This document shows positions 21,688-33,600 of a stretch of 64,000 nt of DNA, piece by piece. Origin of the DNA: Rhodocollybia butyracea. Lineage: Eukaryota > Basidiomycota > Agaricomycetes > Agaricales > Omphalotaceae. The position numbers were made by a program, and so were the translations under genes. Numbering within the stretch: the stretch's first letter is position 1; each line of letters opens with the position of its first letter. The DNA lies in the NCBI GenBank assembly GCA_015501585.1, contig JADNRY010000167.1, positions 1-64,000 on the forward strand, written 5' to 3'. The notes under the pieces were generated by a model, which was given only the letters and a program-made list of their open reading frames with translations, was not told the origin of the DNA and did no database searches.

Positions 21688-22903
21688 TGTTATGACCCGG
21701 ATCTAAATCCTATACACCCAATCTTTTTTCTTCTGTAACCAACTATGAACACTATCATTAATACTTCTACTTAACATTTTACATTCATTAGTTATTCAAC
21801 ACCATTTGGGTTAATGCTGCACACATTCTTCCAGAACACCAGAATGATCTTTAACAGTCACTGCACAGTCTGCACAGTCATGACATCATTCTAGCTCCAC
21901 AACTATGATGTCATCTTGCTACTCCACAATCATGATGTCATTCCACTGCTCCGCAGTTATGATATCACATCACTGCTCCACAGCTATGACATCATTGCAT
22001 AGCCTCTTTACATCAATGACTCAATATCAGTCATTGCACAGCCAGATATCTGAGTCAACTACGGTTCCGCATACATGACTCAATATTAGTCATTGCACAG
22101 CATTACATAGTCAGACTGACTCATCCGCAGTATTTCCGCAGTTATGACTCAAATCTAGTCATTCTGCAGCATTTCCTAACTAGTACACATTGCACAGTAT
22201 ATAAGTAGTCTAGATTTACCAATGTACGTGAGACGTATTATTTTTCTTAAATCCAAACCCCCACTTGTTTGCTGTTATCACTTGTGTGAATCACCAGACC
22301 AACTCATTGTATCTTGTTGAGCTATCTCCAAGCTACAATACACATTTATACATCTTGTTGAGCTAACTCCAAGTTGTATCCACTAACATTCACCTGTTGA
22401 GCTATCTCCTAGTGAATACTTCTTTAATTGCCACTTGTTGAGCTATCTCCGAGTTGCAACTTCCTATTACTTGTTGAGCTATCTCCAAGTATTAGACATC
22501 ACACTCACTATTACTTGTTGAGCTATCTCCGAGTACTAGACACCACACTCACTATTACTTGTTGAGCTATCTCCGAGTACTAGACACCACACTCACTACT
22601 ACTTGTTGAGCCATCTCCGAGTACTAGTTCTGATTCATATTACTGCTTGTTGAGCTATCTCCGAGGGTAATCTTATTATTATTATTTGTCGAGCTATCTC
22701 CAGATAATAACTTCTGTGAGTTTTGTATTACAAACTAGTTACTAACTTTACTTGAGCCTAGTTGTTTGAGTATATATTTTTTGCCTAGCGGTTTCAACGA
22801 ACGGAAAGGCTTGCTCTATAATCTCATTAATTTCTCTTATCATTTTTACTGCCGAGTTACGTACTGTGAAGGTTTGGACGAGACTATTGATCGAGTCATA
22901 ACA
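21688..22903 (+). repeat. Solo LTR A of a 1.2 kb-LTR family
   Basis: A 1216 bp unit beginning TGTTATGACC and ending GTCATAACA (short inverted ends with TG...CA), flanked by a 5 bp target duplication CCAGC (21683-21687 and 22904-22908). The left half has an array of TGATGTCAT-like palindromes resembling bZIP sites, then repeated GACTCAATATTAGTCATT, then a TATA box (AGTATATAAG) near 22196. The right half is a minisatellite of TTGTTGAGCTATCTCCGAGT units, about ten copies. No coding content. Two more copies lie at 35873-41151 (interrupted) and 39037-40205. Confidence 0.85.
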
Positions 22904-22908
22904 CCAGC

Positions 22909-24051
22909 TATCCACATTCGCGAGTGGTAATGGTAATACTGGTCCTTGATTGAGTGGGTTGACGAGAGTAGTATGAGAACATTACCCGCAGGATCTTCAA
23001 TTACAAGTCTTGTTCCCGGGGATGGGGCATTTGTTACTACTGTGATTAATTTTCTCCTTTCCCTAAATCTAATTCATTGTCTCGGAGTACTGTGTAGCTT
23101 AAATAAAATTATCTCTTATCCATAATTGTGTAGATGCCTCAAGGGCGTATTTCCCCAAAATTTGCCCAAAATGGCATGTTCAAAAAAGTCACTGCTGATA
23201 ATACTTTGATGGTACGTTCTCTCAGGGTTTTCAAAGTAATCCGATACTTGCACGGTCACTGGCCCCATTGCCATTGTTTTTGGTACCCATAGGCAGACGG
23301 AACGTTCCAAGAACTTCAAAGACGTTACATCCTGGATTGACATGTATGAAAGCAAGGGAGTAGTATTTCTTGGTAAGTGATCTTGGCGGTCAAATGTTCA
23401 CTAACACTAGTGCGATTTTGGGAGTGTAGAGTCTGTTATATAGATGCATAAATACAACGAGTGTGCACATGCGATGACATGTTCATTTGTATTTATTACT
23501 TGATTTGGGGAGGTGATAATGAACGGCGGCCTTTACTCAGTGTGGGGTTGATACTGAAAATTGAAATATTGACTGGCTTACCGTTTCTCATGATTGTAGT
23601 ACTCACTTGCTTTGAACAGAGGGATGACTGGGGACACATGGCATGGCGAGGTACCAAGCGAGTACGGTTGGATCAAGTTGTTGGATCTAGACAAGTTGTG
23701 AGTCAGCAGTGCTAGTTTGAGTCTGTGGCGAAAAATGGCACGCTTGCTATGGCTTGTATGGTTTCATTCTGACTGAAAGCATTGTAGACCTATCCCGAAG
23801 TCTAAAAAGAATGCAACGTGACGTGATTGGTATTGGCCGATTTACGGCCTGGCCGCGGAACAACAAAACCCAGAAAGGAAACGTCACCTCATTATTTTCC
23901 ATCCGCATATACCAAGTACTTGCCCTTGCTGATTGAGCGTTTGAACTACAGTGATTCATGATCAATGAGTGGCAGACCACGAGATCAGACAAAGGCTTCT
24001 ATTACCTAAAGATGAAAAAACCGCCATTGTTCTCTTTCTCGGCCTACCATC
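22909..24051. other. 5' flank of SET copy 1, part of a segmental duplication
   Basis: No gene supported. From about 23500 the sequence parallels 61255-61786 upstream of the third SET gene: GGGAGGTGATAATGAACG versus GGGAAGGTGATAACGAACG, then TTGAACAGA, then GCGGAACAACAAAAC, and finally TTACCTAAA just before the start codon. The duplication therefore included the promoter region as well as the SET genes. Confidence 0.5.
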
Positions 24052-24143
24052 ATGAAGCGCGGTTTTCTCTCTACTTTGAAAGCCAAGGAGCAATTTAACA
24101 AAGCAATCACAGACCCGGATGCATCTATACCTCCCAAGTTCAG

Positions 24144-24772
24144 TGTAAAGATCCGTTCACAATTAGATCTTCCCAATGTACAGTATAGCGAGGGGCCCAT
24201 TGGGCAGATTTACTACAATATCGAGTTTGATGTTGCTGATTTAACAGTGTGGTTTCCAATGGTTCTTCTGTGTTAACAGGTAATATTCTGGTATTCTGAT
24301 CAAACAGATGTGACGTCTTCTGTGGTAAGCAGGTAAAAGTAGTTCTTCTGTGATGAGCAGGTAAAGGTGGTTCTTCTGTAATAAGCAGGGATTCTTCTGT
24401 TGTAAGCAGGTAATTGGTGATGCTTCTGGATATTCACAGTTAGCAACTAAGATTCATATCAAGGTTCAATTCACAGCTATGCTGCACAAAGGTAATAGTT
24501 CCAAAATAACAAGGCTGGGGTACAATGTATCTACTGAGCGGTATTTATACTAGCTACCTAAGTCATATTGAGTCATTCCGAGTCATGTTCCGAGTCATTT
24601 TGACTCATATTATATAATTCATTTCCGGTTCCGGGTTCCGGGTCATTATATTGCACCCGAAATTAGACCATATGACTCGTTTGTTATCAAATGTCATTAA
24701 TACAATATTGAGACAATCATGTGCTCAATCATGTGTCCAATTTGTCAGTCAGGAAATGTTCACTTCCTGACA
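24144..24772 (-). repeat. 3' LTR of the two-ORF element
   Basis: In element sense it starts TGTCAGGAAGTGAAC and ends TTTACA (TG...CA). It contains a tandem of TTCTTCTGT-GGTAAGCAGGT-like units and repeated GAGTCAT words. Matches 28159-28786 with a few substitutions. Confidence 0.85.
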
Positions 24773-24828
24773 GTATTCCCTCCTTCACAAGCCTGAGCCC
24801 TCGAAGGCTTAGGATCTTCTCCTCCACT

Positions 24829-27024
24829 TTAGAAATTATTTTCCCAATAATTCTCTTCCTGCTCCATTGTATCCATCATCTCCAGATAGTTCCCATATTC
24901 CTCTTCCCACATCTCTGCCTGCTGCTCACACTCATCATAGTATCCCCCACTGTCTTCTGCTCCTTGATCCATGATATTAGGTTCCTGATTGCAGTCTCCT
25001 TCAAAGTGATCTGTCATTTGATTCCCATGTTCCTCACTGGAGTAGCTTATTGCCTCTCCTTCTTCCTCCATGAGTACAGGTCCTTGATGATAATGGGCAT
25101 TCTGCTCCATCATCTCATTATACTCAAGATATTCTCCATACCCTTCATTCCAACTTATTTGTTGGTGTGGATCCTCACTATAATATCCACTCTCCCAGGT
25201 TCCTTCCTGCATGATCCTATGGTCTTGAGCATTCTCCCACTCTCCCTGATCAAGTATTCCAGGATGTTCCCTGTGCTCCTCATACACTTCTTCTGGTGAA
25301 TCCAAGTCATGATTCCCTGAGTTGCTCATCAGTTCCCCTTCACCTCTAGTAGCATCCTCCCATTGTCTTTCACCATTTGAGGATTCAAACCTAGGAAAAT
25401 GATCCACTGCACCAAATAATCTAACCCCTAGATTGACAGATTCATTGGCACACATCTGGATATTATTCTGTTCATGGTGATTGTATGGTCCTTGTGATTT
25501 CCTGTAGTGATGCTGCACTTCAGTATTGTCTTTGACTGACTCTGACCAACATTCAATGCTGTCCATGCTTGAATACCTGTAAGGCTGGTGATAAGTATGA
25601 GCCAGCTGAAGCTTATCAGAACTGATAAGTCCATGCATACGAGAACCTTCATGTTTCGCATATGGGCGCTCGTTTGAGCGCTTAATTGCATTTCGAAATT
25701 CGGCAGCATTTTCTTGTTGTTGTCCTCTTTCTCTGCTATCCCCTTGCTTTTCTTCCCTCAAGCTGGTGTCAGATGGTCTATAAGCAATGGATGAAACATT
25801 ATCATGGACTCTGGCAGGACTTTCTAGACTTGAAGACCTGTAAGATTTATTGATTTTACGGCGGTATGATGAACTCGGTATTGCATCTGGATGCTTGTTG
25901 AAATGCTCAGCTGCGTGTTTGGTTCCTTGTTTTCTCTCTCTGGTATCTCTTGCCTTTTCTTTCATTATACTGGCGTCAGATACTTCATGACTACTAGCTG
26001 AGACATTGCTATCGATGTTGGTAGGACTTTCCGCACTTGTCTTAGTGAAATGATGTATTTCGCTTTGAAGTTGGGCGTATTTAATACCTTCGTCTATTTT
26101 CCCGTGGCTTTGGTGCTGAGATCCTGGTTCACAGGCCGACCGTGTATCCCGGCCCCTCTTACTAATATTAATTGGGAGGGAATGAGATTGGCGGGAACGA
26201 TAGGATACGCTAGCACATTGTGCGGTGATTGGGCGCTTAATTGAGCGCCTGCGGTCAGTAATTCGAGTCATTTCGGGCCTGTCGTGTTTTGCCTCTGTTT
26301 TCTTAGTTTCTTCACTGCTTTTAGTCCTCAGATCTGTTTGTGTTGTTATTCTATGATTTCCAACGCCAATCCTATTCTTTTCTTCGGCAACTATGCTGGG
26401 CTTGACACAGAAGAAACCTTGGTGGCTAGATGGTTGGTAGTTAGACGTGTACAGGACGGCTTCAGGTGCGTAATTCCCGATTTTATGCTGCATATTTCCT
26501 AGCGGCTGAGTTACACAATTAGAGATATTATTATGAACTTGAGAATAGACTGGTCCAGTCTGCTGAACAATCGGTCCTACCCACTTCTCTTTCAACCTTT
26601 CCAAACCTCGAGCTGCCTGTGCAATTTCGAGTTTTCTGCTTGAAGATTCTGTGTATTTGGATAATTGAGCTGGTAGTGCATCTTTGCAGATATTGGCCAT
26701 ATTGTCCAAAGTTCTTGTTGTGCTGGATACTTCAATTGATCTCTTGGACAATTCGATTGCTCTATCGGATGCGTCGATTGATCTGTTCAATGACTCGATC
26801 ACTTCATCGGATGCGTTGATCGATCTGTTCAATGATTTGATCAATTTATTGGTTAGTACCTGCATAACTGCTGCTTGGACACTTGTAGCTACATTGTTCT
26901 TTAGCAATGCCTGGTAGAACTGAAGGGTGAGTTCACTATGACTCAAAGTGTAAGCTAAGCAATGTTGTAGGACCATAACATCACTACTCTGTGTACTTGA
27001 TACTGGTGAGGTTTTTTGACTCAT
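24829..27024 (-). CDS. ORF2 of the pol-less LTR element (731 aa), unknown
   Basis: Intact frame from ATG 27024 (MSQKTSPVSS) to TAA at 24829-24831. Residues about 50-100 hold three consecutive 14-residue heptad-like repeats (KSLNRSINASDEVI, ESLNRSIDASDRAI, ELSKRSIEVSSTTR), consistent with a coiled coil. The middle is polar, Ser/Arg/His-rich and probably disordered. The C-terminal quarter is very acidic and contains a repeated phrase (EYGEYLEYNEMMEQ, EYGNYLEMMDTMEQ). No zinc knuckle, protease or polymerase motif. A structural (gag-like) role would fit the coiled coil and position, but this is inference; I do not recognise the protein. The frame could read eight residues further upstream without an ATG. 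Confidence 0.7.
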   Translation of the reverse strand: MSQKTSPVSSTQSSDVMVLQHCLAYTLSHSELTLQFYQALLKNNVATSVQAAVMQVLTNKLIKSLNRSINASDEVIESLNRSIDASDRAIELSKRSIEVSSTTRTLDNMANICKDALPAQLSKYTESSSRKLEIAQAARGLERLKEKWVGPIVQQTGPVYSQVHNNISNCVTQPLGNMQHKIGNYAPEAVLYTSNYQPSSHQGFFCVKPSIVAEEKNRIGVGNHRITTQTDLRTKSSEETKKTEAKHDRPEMTRITDRRRSIKRPITAQCASVSYRSRQSHSLPINISKRGRDTRSACEPGSQHQSHGKIDEGIKYAQLQSEIHHFTKTSAESPTNIDSNVSASSHEVSDASIMKEKARDTRERKQGTKHAAEHFNKHPDAIPSSSYRRKINKSYRSSSLESPARVHDNVSSIAYRPSDTSLREEKQGDSRERGQQQENAAEFRNAIKRSNERPYAKHEGSRMHGLISSDKLQLAHTYHQPYRYSSMDSIECWSESVKDNTEVQHHYRKSQGPYNHHEQNNIQMCANESVNLGVRLFGAVDHFPRFESSNGERQWEDATRGEGELMSNSGNHDLDSPEEVYEEHREHPGILDQGEWENAQDHRIMQEGTWESGYYSEDPHQQISWNEGYGEYLEYNEMMEQNAHYHQGPVLMEEEGEAISYSSEEHGNQMTDHFEGDCNQEPNIMDQGAEDSGGYYDECEQQAEMWEEEYGNYLEMMDTMEQEENYWENNF

Positions 27025-27262
27025 TTTTGGTCTAAGCTTCACATGCGTGTCATTTGCAGTTATCTCGGACCCGTTTAGGATGTGCGTTGATTGTGTTTCA
27101 CTACTTTGTTCACCCGCGAGTCATTTGTCGTGATTTTGGATCCATTTAGGATGCGCGCGACTCGAAGCTCACTATCCCGCTTCTCTCGGCGAACTGCTCT
27201 GCATGCCTTGCGGTTTAGAAATGGCTGTCCATGGAATGTACAACTGTTTGATGAGTTTTCCA

Positions 27263-27940
27263 CTACCGCCGCCTGTTTCCTGACGATTCCGTAGGTTGCC
27301 GTTCATATATAACATTGTTTGGTGACAGTGTATGTGGAATATTATTCAGCAACATGTGCGGAATATTATTTGGGGGCATGTACAGTACATTGTTCGGTGA
27401 CAGGTGTGGAATATTTGGCAATGACGGTGATTCAAGACATTTCTCAAGAATATGAATAACTTCTGATTGCGGCGCAATGTGGCTGTTTGGAATATTGGTG
27501 CTTGGACCATGTTGAGTAGCTATGAATGAGGTATGTGTATTGCCACGTGTCTGAATTTTCTCGCTCCGAATAACTACATTTCGTCTCAATTTATGGGGCA
27601 GCCACAGATGATTCCTTTTGAGAATATCCATTGTGTCCCAGATGTTCTCAAATTGTCGATGTACATGTGGATCATGAAGGTGTGTTTGGATATAATCTGG
27701 TATTGAGTTTACTTCCCACAATGGAATGGCATAAATGAGATCCATTATCTCTTTGTAAGTCCAGCCTTCGATGTCTATCCCCATTGCTGTTGCTGATGTG
27801 GCACATAGGTTCTCGACAGTATGTATGATTTCCTGGAACTTAGGTGAGGATATATGTATGGGGCCGGTGGCATCTTTGACAGCAAAGATAAAGTTTCGTA
27901 GGATAAAGTTTTGTAGTTGGTTATTGAATTTGTTGGACAT
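27263..27940 (-). CDS. ORF1 of the pol-less LTR element (225 aa), unknown
   Basis: ATG 27940 (MSNKFNNQLQNFILRNF) to TAG at 27263-27265, with the 5' LTR about 220 bp upstream in sense orientation. The first 130 residues look like a compact helical domain with Trp/His-rich phrases (IEGWTYKEIMDLIYAIPLWE, HLHDPHVHRQFENIWDTMD). The C-terminal 60 residues contain a short Asn/Pro repeat (LSPNNVLYMPPNNIPHMLLN). Not recognised. First ORF after the 5' LTR, so a gag-like or packaging role is possible. ORF2 follows about 240 bp downstream in another frame. Confidence 0.65.
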   Translation of the reverse strand: MSNKFNNQLQNFILRNFIFAVKDATGPIHISSPKFQEIIHTVENLCATSATAMGIDIEGWTYKEIMDLIYAIPLWEVNSIPDYIQTHLHDPHVHRQFENIWDTMDILKRNHLWLPHKLRRNVVIRSEKIQTRGNTHTSFIATQHGPSTNIPNSHIAPQSEVIHILEKCLESPSLPNIPHLSPNNVLYMPPNNIPHMLLNNIPHTLSPNNVIYERQPTESSGNRRR

Positions 27941-28158
27941 TTTTGGATTCGGAAGTGCAACGCTAAAGTTGGAAGTTTAACGTTAAGTCAAAAATGTAAT
28001 CTTAACGCCAAGAATGTAACGTTAAAGTCAATGTGGTCTGTCGGTATAATTGACGTATGTATAGATGTCCGTACGGCCTGAATCTAGCGCGCAGGTGCTG
28101 TTCCAAACTAAACTCGCTAGAGTAGTAAAACTGGTAGCGGGTATTAGCCTTGTTATTA

Positions 28159-28786
28159 TGTAAAGATCCGTTCACAATTAGATCTTCCCAATGTACAGTA
28201 TAGCGAGGGCCCATTGGGCAGATTTACTACAATATCAAGTTTGATGTTGCTGATTTAACAGTGTGGTTTCCAATGGTTCTTCTGTGTTAACAGGTAATAT
28301 TCTGGTATTCTGATCAAACAGATGTGATGTCTTCTGTGGTAAGCAGGTAAAAGTAGTTCTTCTGTGGTGAGCAGGTAAAGGTGGTTCTTCTGTAATAAGC
28401 AGGGATTCTTCTGTTGTAAGCAGGTAATTGGTGATGCTTCTGGATATTCACAGTTATCAACTAAGATTCATATCAAGGTTCAATTCACAGCTATGCTGCA
28501 CAAAGGTAATAGTTCCAAAATAACAAGGCTGGGGTACAATGTATCTACTGAGCGGTATTTATACTAGCTACCTAAGTCATATTGAGTCATTCCGAGTCAT
28601 GTTCCGAGTCATTTTGACTCATATAATATAATTCATTTCCGGTTCCGGGTTCCGGGTCATTATATTGCACCCGAAATTAGACCATATGACTCGTTTGTTA
28701 TCAAATGTCATTAATACAATATTGAGACAATCATGTGCTCAATCATGTGTCCAATTTGTCAGTCAGGAAATGTTCACTTCCTGACA
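28159..28786 (-). repeat. 5' LTR of the two-ORF element
   Basis: Pair of 24144-24772. In sense orientation it is followed by TAATAACAAGGCTAATACCC. This lacks the TGG start of a usual tRNA primer-binding site, so priming may be non-standard. Confidence 0.8.
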
Positions 28787-29665
28787 TTCAGCAAACTAAG
28801 CCATGGCGTTGTGGCAGAAGTAGGTAAGTATATTGTACATTCAAACGCCACCGAACTCGAAAAGTTGACGACGGATACAACAGGCGTCCCCAAAGACTAC
28901 AAAAGTCAATCTGGTGAAGACAGCGTTTGATGGAATGTCGGTTGAGTATCAAGGCGAGTTCAAGTCCTCAGCATGATGGAAGTGGTACGCCTTCTTTATC
29001 CGTTATTGAGATTGTGACTTGAAAATCTTTCTTCCAGATGAACTCATCAGGTAAGCGTCCTTCCCAATTCCTAATTGAAATCCTTACAGAAATATACCAC
29101 CCACGCATCAAAACAAATGGTGTTCAAGTCCACGATGGCCCTTATTTGCGATCTGCAAAGACGTTTCGCGTGCTAATCACACTGACAGGTACTCAAAACC
29201 CATTTATCCAATGTTATCCAATAGCTACGGCCCAAACACTGTCTTCGGCTGGCACCCCGAATCCTTCTCCGTCCGCAACATACCCCCAACTCCGAAATCA
29301 CCCTCTCATACTGCGAGACCCTGGAATCCGCCGCCAACCGCGCCAAAGCTCTCGTACCATACGGTATACACTCCTGTATCTGCACTGACACTGGGCTTTC
29401 CTGCTTCGATCCTGCCTGCTCTAAAATCGGAGACGCCCGCCGTGCCAAATTCGCTAACGACATCATCGTGCTCACGCCTCCCTTCCAGAATCCTCCTCCA
29501 GGCACTCCCAAAGACGCGTGGATCCAGCCTGCATTGGTGCGTTTTTGGGAACTGGAAGAGGAGGGTCTGCAGGGGACCGAGCAGTACAAGACCACCGTGC
29601 ATCAGCTGGTGAATGTGTATGTGTTTTTGCAGGATGTGGAGAAGGTGTTGCTAGTGTTGTGTGTA

Positions 29666-30616
29666 TCCTTGTTCTTGGTCGTTTGTACTACTATTGCATA
29701 TGTATCTATGTAGTGCCAAGTGAATTGTGATTCGCAAGGTTGAAAGCGACGAGGGAATAACATTCAGCATACTTAATGCAGAATTCAAGCTGTAGTTTTT
29801 CTCATAGTCGATATTTTGGACTCGAACATAGTACATAGCGAATGGGTTGAAATATCTGCCTACAACGAAGCAGGGGACCGGTCTGATCAAGGAAGATAAT
29901 ATTGATGACAATGACGCGTGACCTTATCCTTTCTCTCTCCAGTACTACCACTACTGGCGCTAGAGCTAGACTCGTCTCTTCTGCGAATCAAGTCATTTCA
30001 GAGTGACAGTCCCAACTAGAAGTCTTCTGGATCAATGTTGAACCACATATAGTTTGCCAAATAGATTGAATATTCGAAGGGAAGGGTGGATACATTGAGT
30101 GACTGGCTGAATCTTGCAAACATTTTGTCGTCGACAGAATCAGCTTGTGAGTCGTAAATCCATTGAGGTCATAGCTATGCTAAGGTGGTGCTAAACACGT
30201 CTGTGTTTAGCTATCGAAGGGTCGGGCGTTATCCTCTAATCTGAACTCAAACTGATCGAAACAATAATCATGAAGCAAACATGGTATATACGTGTCCATT
30301 TAATGTTCGTCTTATTATTAATATAATCTGTTCTGTTCAGATAATCGTTACTTATACCCTCCAACAGATTTCTGTGCCATTGCCAACTCTTGCGAACTCT
30401 TGCGGTCCTGCCGCCCAACCCTTCGAAACCAGATTCAGGTACAATCATCGTCGCTCCATTTTCACCCATCGCACAAATGAAAAGAAATATCTACCCAAGA
30501 TAAGTGAACTACGTTGAGAAAAGCCAAATCCAAGCCCGAGTTGTAATCATGAATAACAGTATTATTGAACTATGTATGTGACTCCAAACTCGTTCCGAAA
30601 AGGCCATTTATTGCAA
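29666..30616. other. Intergenic, nothing recognised
   Basis: Between the end of SET copy 1 and the 3' end of the CHAT gene. No domain-bearing frame, no repeat of note. Confidence 0.4.
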
Positions 30617-33600
30617 TCAAAGTCCCAGGTGAATAAACGGGACCCACTGCTCAAACGAGCACTTGGTTTCCTTGCGCATTTTCTTTACGGCAAGGTGTAG
30701 AGCTAGTGCAGCCTCTGTGGTATCCGGAATTTGTGTTGTGCCATCTTTGAATAGATGTCTATACACGCTATCGACAACGTCTGGGGCATCTGAGTCCCGG
30801 ATGGCCCTTTGAAAACAAGTTATCAGCAAAGAATACTTCAGTGGGAACAGCAATTACAGACCACATTGTGCCCACAACACTTCGGAAGCCCGCAAATAAC
30901 ATTGCAGCAGCGATATGAACAGTTTCATCAGGAACTTTCCTATCACCTGTTGCAGTTTCACATGCGCTGAGAAATGCCAATGACGCGTTCAAATGGAGCC
31001 CCATTATCTTGGAAATTTGCACATCATCACCTGGCAGAACTTGAAGAGCACTTTCAAGTGGCTTCTCGTTGTTCTGAGTCCCATGGCATGCAAAGTGTGC
31101 AATTGACGCTTTGGAAATGTGAGAGAGCACATCTTCAACCGTAGCAGCAGGAGACTCTGGTACTCTGAGCGCTATTAGATGTTTAGGCAGGACCCACTTT
31201 CTGATCCTTGTCAGCTCCTCCAGTGTGTAGTCCAGACCGCTGGGCTCAACTATAGCAAGCATCTTGAAGCTGTCATTTAACTGGGACGCATGAGCAAGAA
31301 GAGGACTCAGTGTGGGTGTATATGATGATATCATGTAGTCCGAAGTCTCCACTTGAGAGTTGCCAGAGAAATCATAGATTCCGGCTGCATGAATGGGAAG
31401 GAAAGCAAAGGGGCCAGTTGGACACCACCAAATGCGTGGAGGTGAGTCTGACCTCTGGAAGAGAAATTCAGTATGTGAGATGATGTCTTGCAAAACCATA
31501 CCTGTAACCCTAAGGTCTCAATGACTGGATGAACAATTGTAAACCACAATGATGCCAAGATATATTGAATAATCTCAGGCCTAGTGCCAGGGACAAGATG
31601 ATGTTGAAAATGAGCCTTCTTGGGCTTCAGTTGGTCAGAAAGCGACCGTAAAGCTTTGTGAATTTCATCAGGGATATATGAATGAGTTGTATCTGGTAAT
31701 AAAGCCACCTCGTCCAACATAGGTTGTAACATTAGGTGAATTTCATCAGAGATATGTGAGTAAGTTCCACCCAGTGATAATGCCAGTTGAAGCAAGTGGC
31801 CCAAAAGAATTGCATTTTCCAGGGTGATATTTGGGAATGGAACATGCGTTATGCCATGTTCTGTGAGAATCAAGCCATCACATCCATATTTGCTAGCATT
31901 CAGTATGACTATGTGCCGGTTGATAGCTGCCCGCTTCAGTTCGTGGAAAGGCTTAGGCAACAGCAAATTCTCAAATCCATCAAGGTTACGCACTTCCTCG
32001 AGCGTGCAGTCCCATTCTTCATTCAGGTGGCAAAAATGTGTTGCCTCTTGCTCCATGGTCATTCGTTGTTTCTGATTGCTGTCAACAACTAGTGACACAT
32101 TGCGAAATGAGCCTTGTTCGAGGGCAATTGAGAGACCACGAAGCTTCTTTGCCAGCTCTGGAGCCTTGGACTGGAGGTGATCAAGAGGAGTGCAAAGATG
32201 CAGCAATTGGGACCAGAATACCCCTCTGGCTTCTTCAAGAAATTCAATTGCTTGCTCCAAGCTCCCTGCGCTGATGGTGCAACTAGCAGCATTATGAGCA
32301 AGACCATCAGATCTACGCAATGCATCTTGGCAAGCTTGCAAATGCAAGTCAAGTGTAGCTAAACGAGGCAAGAGAGCGATGGTATGTTCATACGCCTCTA
32401 AGGCAGATGGATGGGAAGAATGTGAATTGGTCGCCCAAGCTAGTCCACTAGAAAATTGAGCTAGAGAAGAGGAAGATAGGGTGTCGATGGCCACACAAAA
32501 GGCCTTCATCGCAGCTTCTAAATGACTGGGTTGAGAAGTAATGGAATGGAGTTTCATGAGTGCAACCCCAAGGCTACGTGAAAATGAATGATGGGGATGG
32601 TATGTGGGCAGGGTCTGAAGGGCTTGCTGGTAAGAGGTAAGAGGCAATGGATTCTTCCAGTTTCTCAAAGTCCCCTGTTGTCTCAAAGCATGTAAAGAGT
32701 GCATTTGCAAGGTTATTGAGTGAAACAGACCAGTCGGGGTGAGGTGCAGGAAACAGCTCTAATGCCTTCCTATGGTATTGAATAAATTCCTCTAGGTTCT
32801 CAAAGTCCCCCCTTCGCTTAAATCGTGTATATAGTGCAATAGCAAGGTTATTGAGTGAAAGAGGCCAACAGGGGTGAGGTGCAGGTCTCAGTTCCAATGC
32901 CTCCCTATGGCATTGGATGGATTCCTCCAGGATTTCAAAGTCCCCTTTTTGCGCAAATTGTCTGAAGAGTGAAATAGCAAGGTTATTGAGTGAATCAGGC
33001 CGGTTGGGATGAGGTGCAAGTCTCAGCTCCAGTGCCTCCTTAAGGCATTGGATGGATTCCTCTAGGTTCTCAAAGTCTCCCTTTTGCTCAAATTGTATGT
33101 GGAGTGTCTTTCCAAGGCTGTTGAGTGATTCGGACTGCCTGGGATGAGGTGCAGGTCTCAGCTGTAGTGCCTCCCGCTGGTACTGGATGGATTCTTCCAG
33201 ATTCTCAAAGTCTCCCTTTTGCTCAAATCGTGTACAGAGCGCAGCAGCAAGGTTATTGAGCGAATCATGCTGGTAGGGGTGAGCTGCAGGTCTCAGCTTT
33301 AGTGCCTGCCTATGCCATTGGATAGACTCCTCCAGTTTCATTAAGTCTCCCTTTAGCTCAAATTCCCTGAAGAGTGCATTGGCAAGGTTATTGAGTAAAG
33401 CAGACCAGTAGAGGTAAGGTGCAGGAACCAGCTCCAATGCTTCCCTATGGCATTGGATAGACTCCTTCAGGTCCTCATAGCCACCCTTTTCCTCAAATCG
33501 TGTGGAAAGTGCAATAGCAAGGTTACTGAGTACATCAGGCCGGTAGGGGTGAGGCGCAGGTCTCAGCTCCAATGCCTCCTTATGGCATTGGATAGATTCC

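Larger units (their letters stand above)
24144..28786 (-). mobile_element. LTR retroelement with two unknown ORFs and no pol
   Basis: Bounded by LTRs 24144-24772 and 28159-28786 that differ at only a handful of positions by eye, flanked by the 5 bp duplication TTCAG (24139-24143 and 28787-28791). Sense strand is minus: both large ORFs run that way, and a purine tract (GAAGGAGGGAA) precedes the left LTR when read in that sense. No protease, reverse transcriptase, RNase H or integrase motif was found in any frame, so it must be moved by another element (LARD-like). Insertion is in exon 1 of SET copy 1. Confidence 0.85.
24052..29665 (+). pseudogene. SET-domain gene, copy 1: truncated, split by LTR element
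   Basis: ATG 24052 opens MKRGFLSTLKAKEQFNKA. The exon is cut at 24143 by a 4.6 kb LTR element and resumes at 28792 with KLSHGVV, a donor at 28824, and VPKDYKSQ after 28884. Compared with the copy at 61787, the stretch from KSQ to just before VKTAFD is missing. That removes the segment equivalent to PGGWAECFIPGELKR and the first half of the SET core (GLGLFATR...). The NHSCGPNT-like stretch has become NSYGPNT with a frame change. The C-terminal part (TDTGLSCFDPACSKIGD, PPPGTPKDAW, QLVNVYVFLQDVEK) is still readable to about 29650, where it jumps into 3' flank. A dead methyltransferase-like gene; SET proteins of this group methylate protein lysines. Confidence 0.75.

Noticed and set aside
22312..22710. 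Regularly repeated GAGCTATCTCC units looked briefly like a CRISPR array
   Set aside because: Units are variable in length without unique equal-size spacers, lie inside an LTR present three times, and the genome is eukaryotic.
24721..25299. Plus-strand 192-residue frame with membrane-like composition
   Set aside because: Opposite strand of ORF2 in the LTR element; its hydrophobic look comes from the complement of an acidic Glu/Asp-rich coding stretch.
24144..28786. Gypsy or Copia autonomous element
   Set aside because: No protease, RT, RNase H or integrase signature in any frame between the LTRs.
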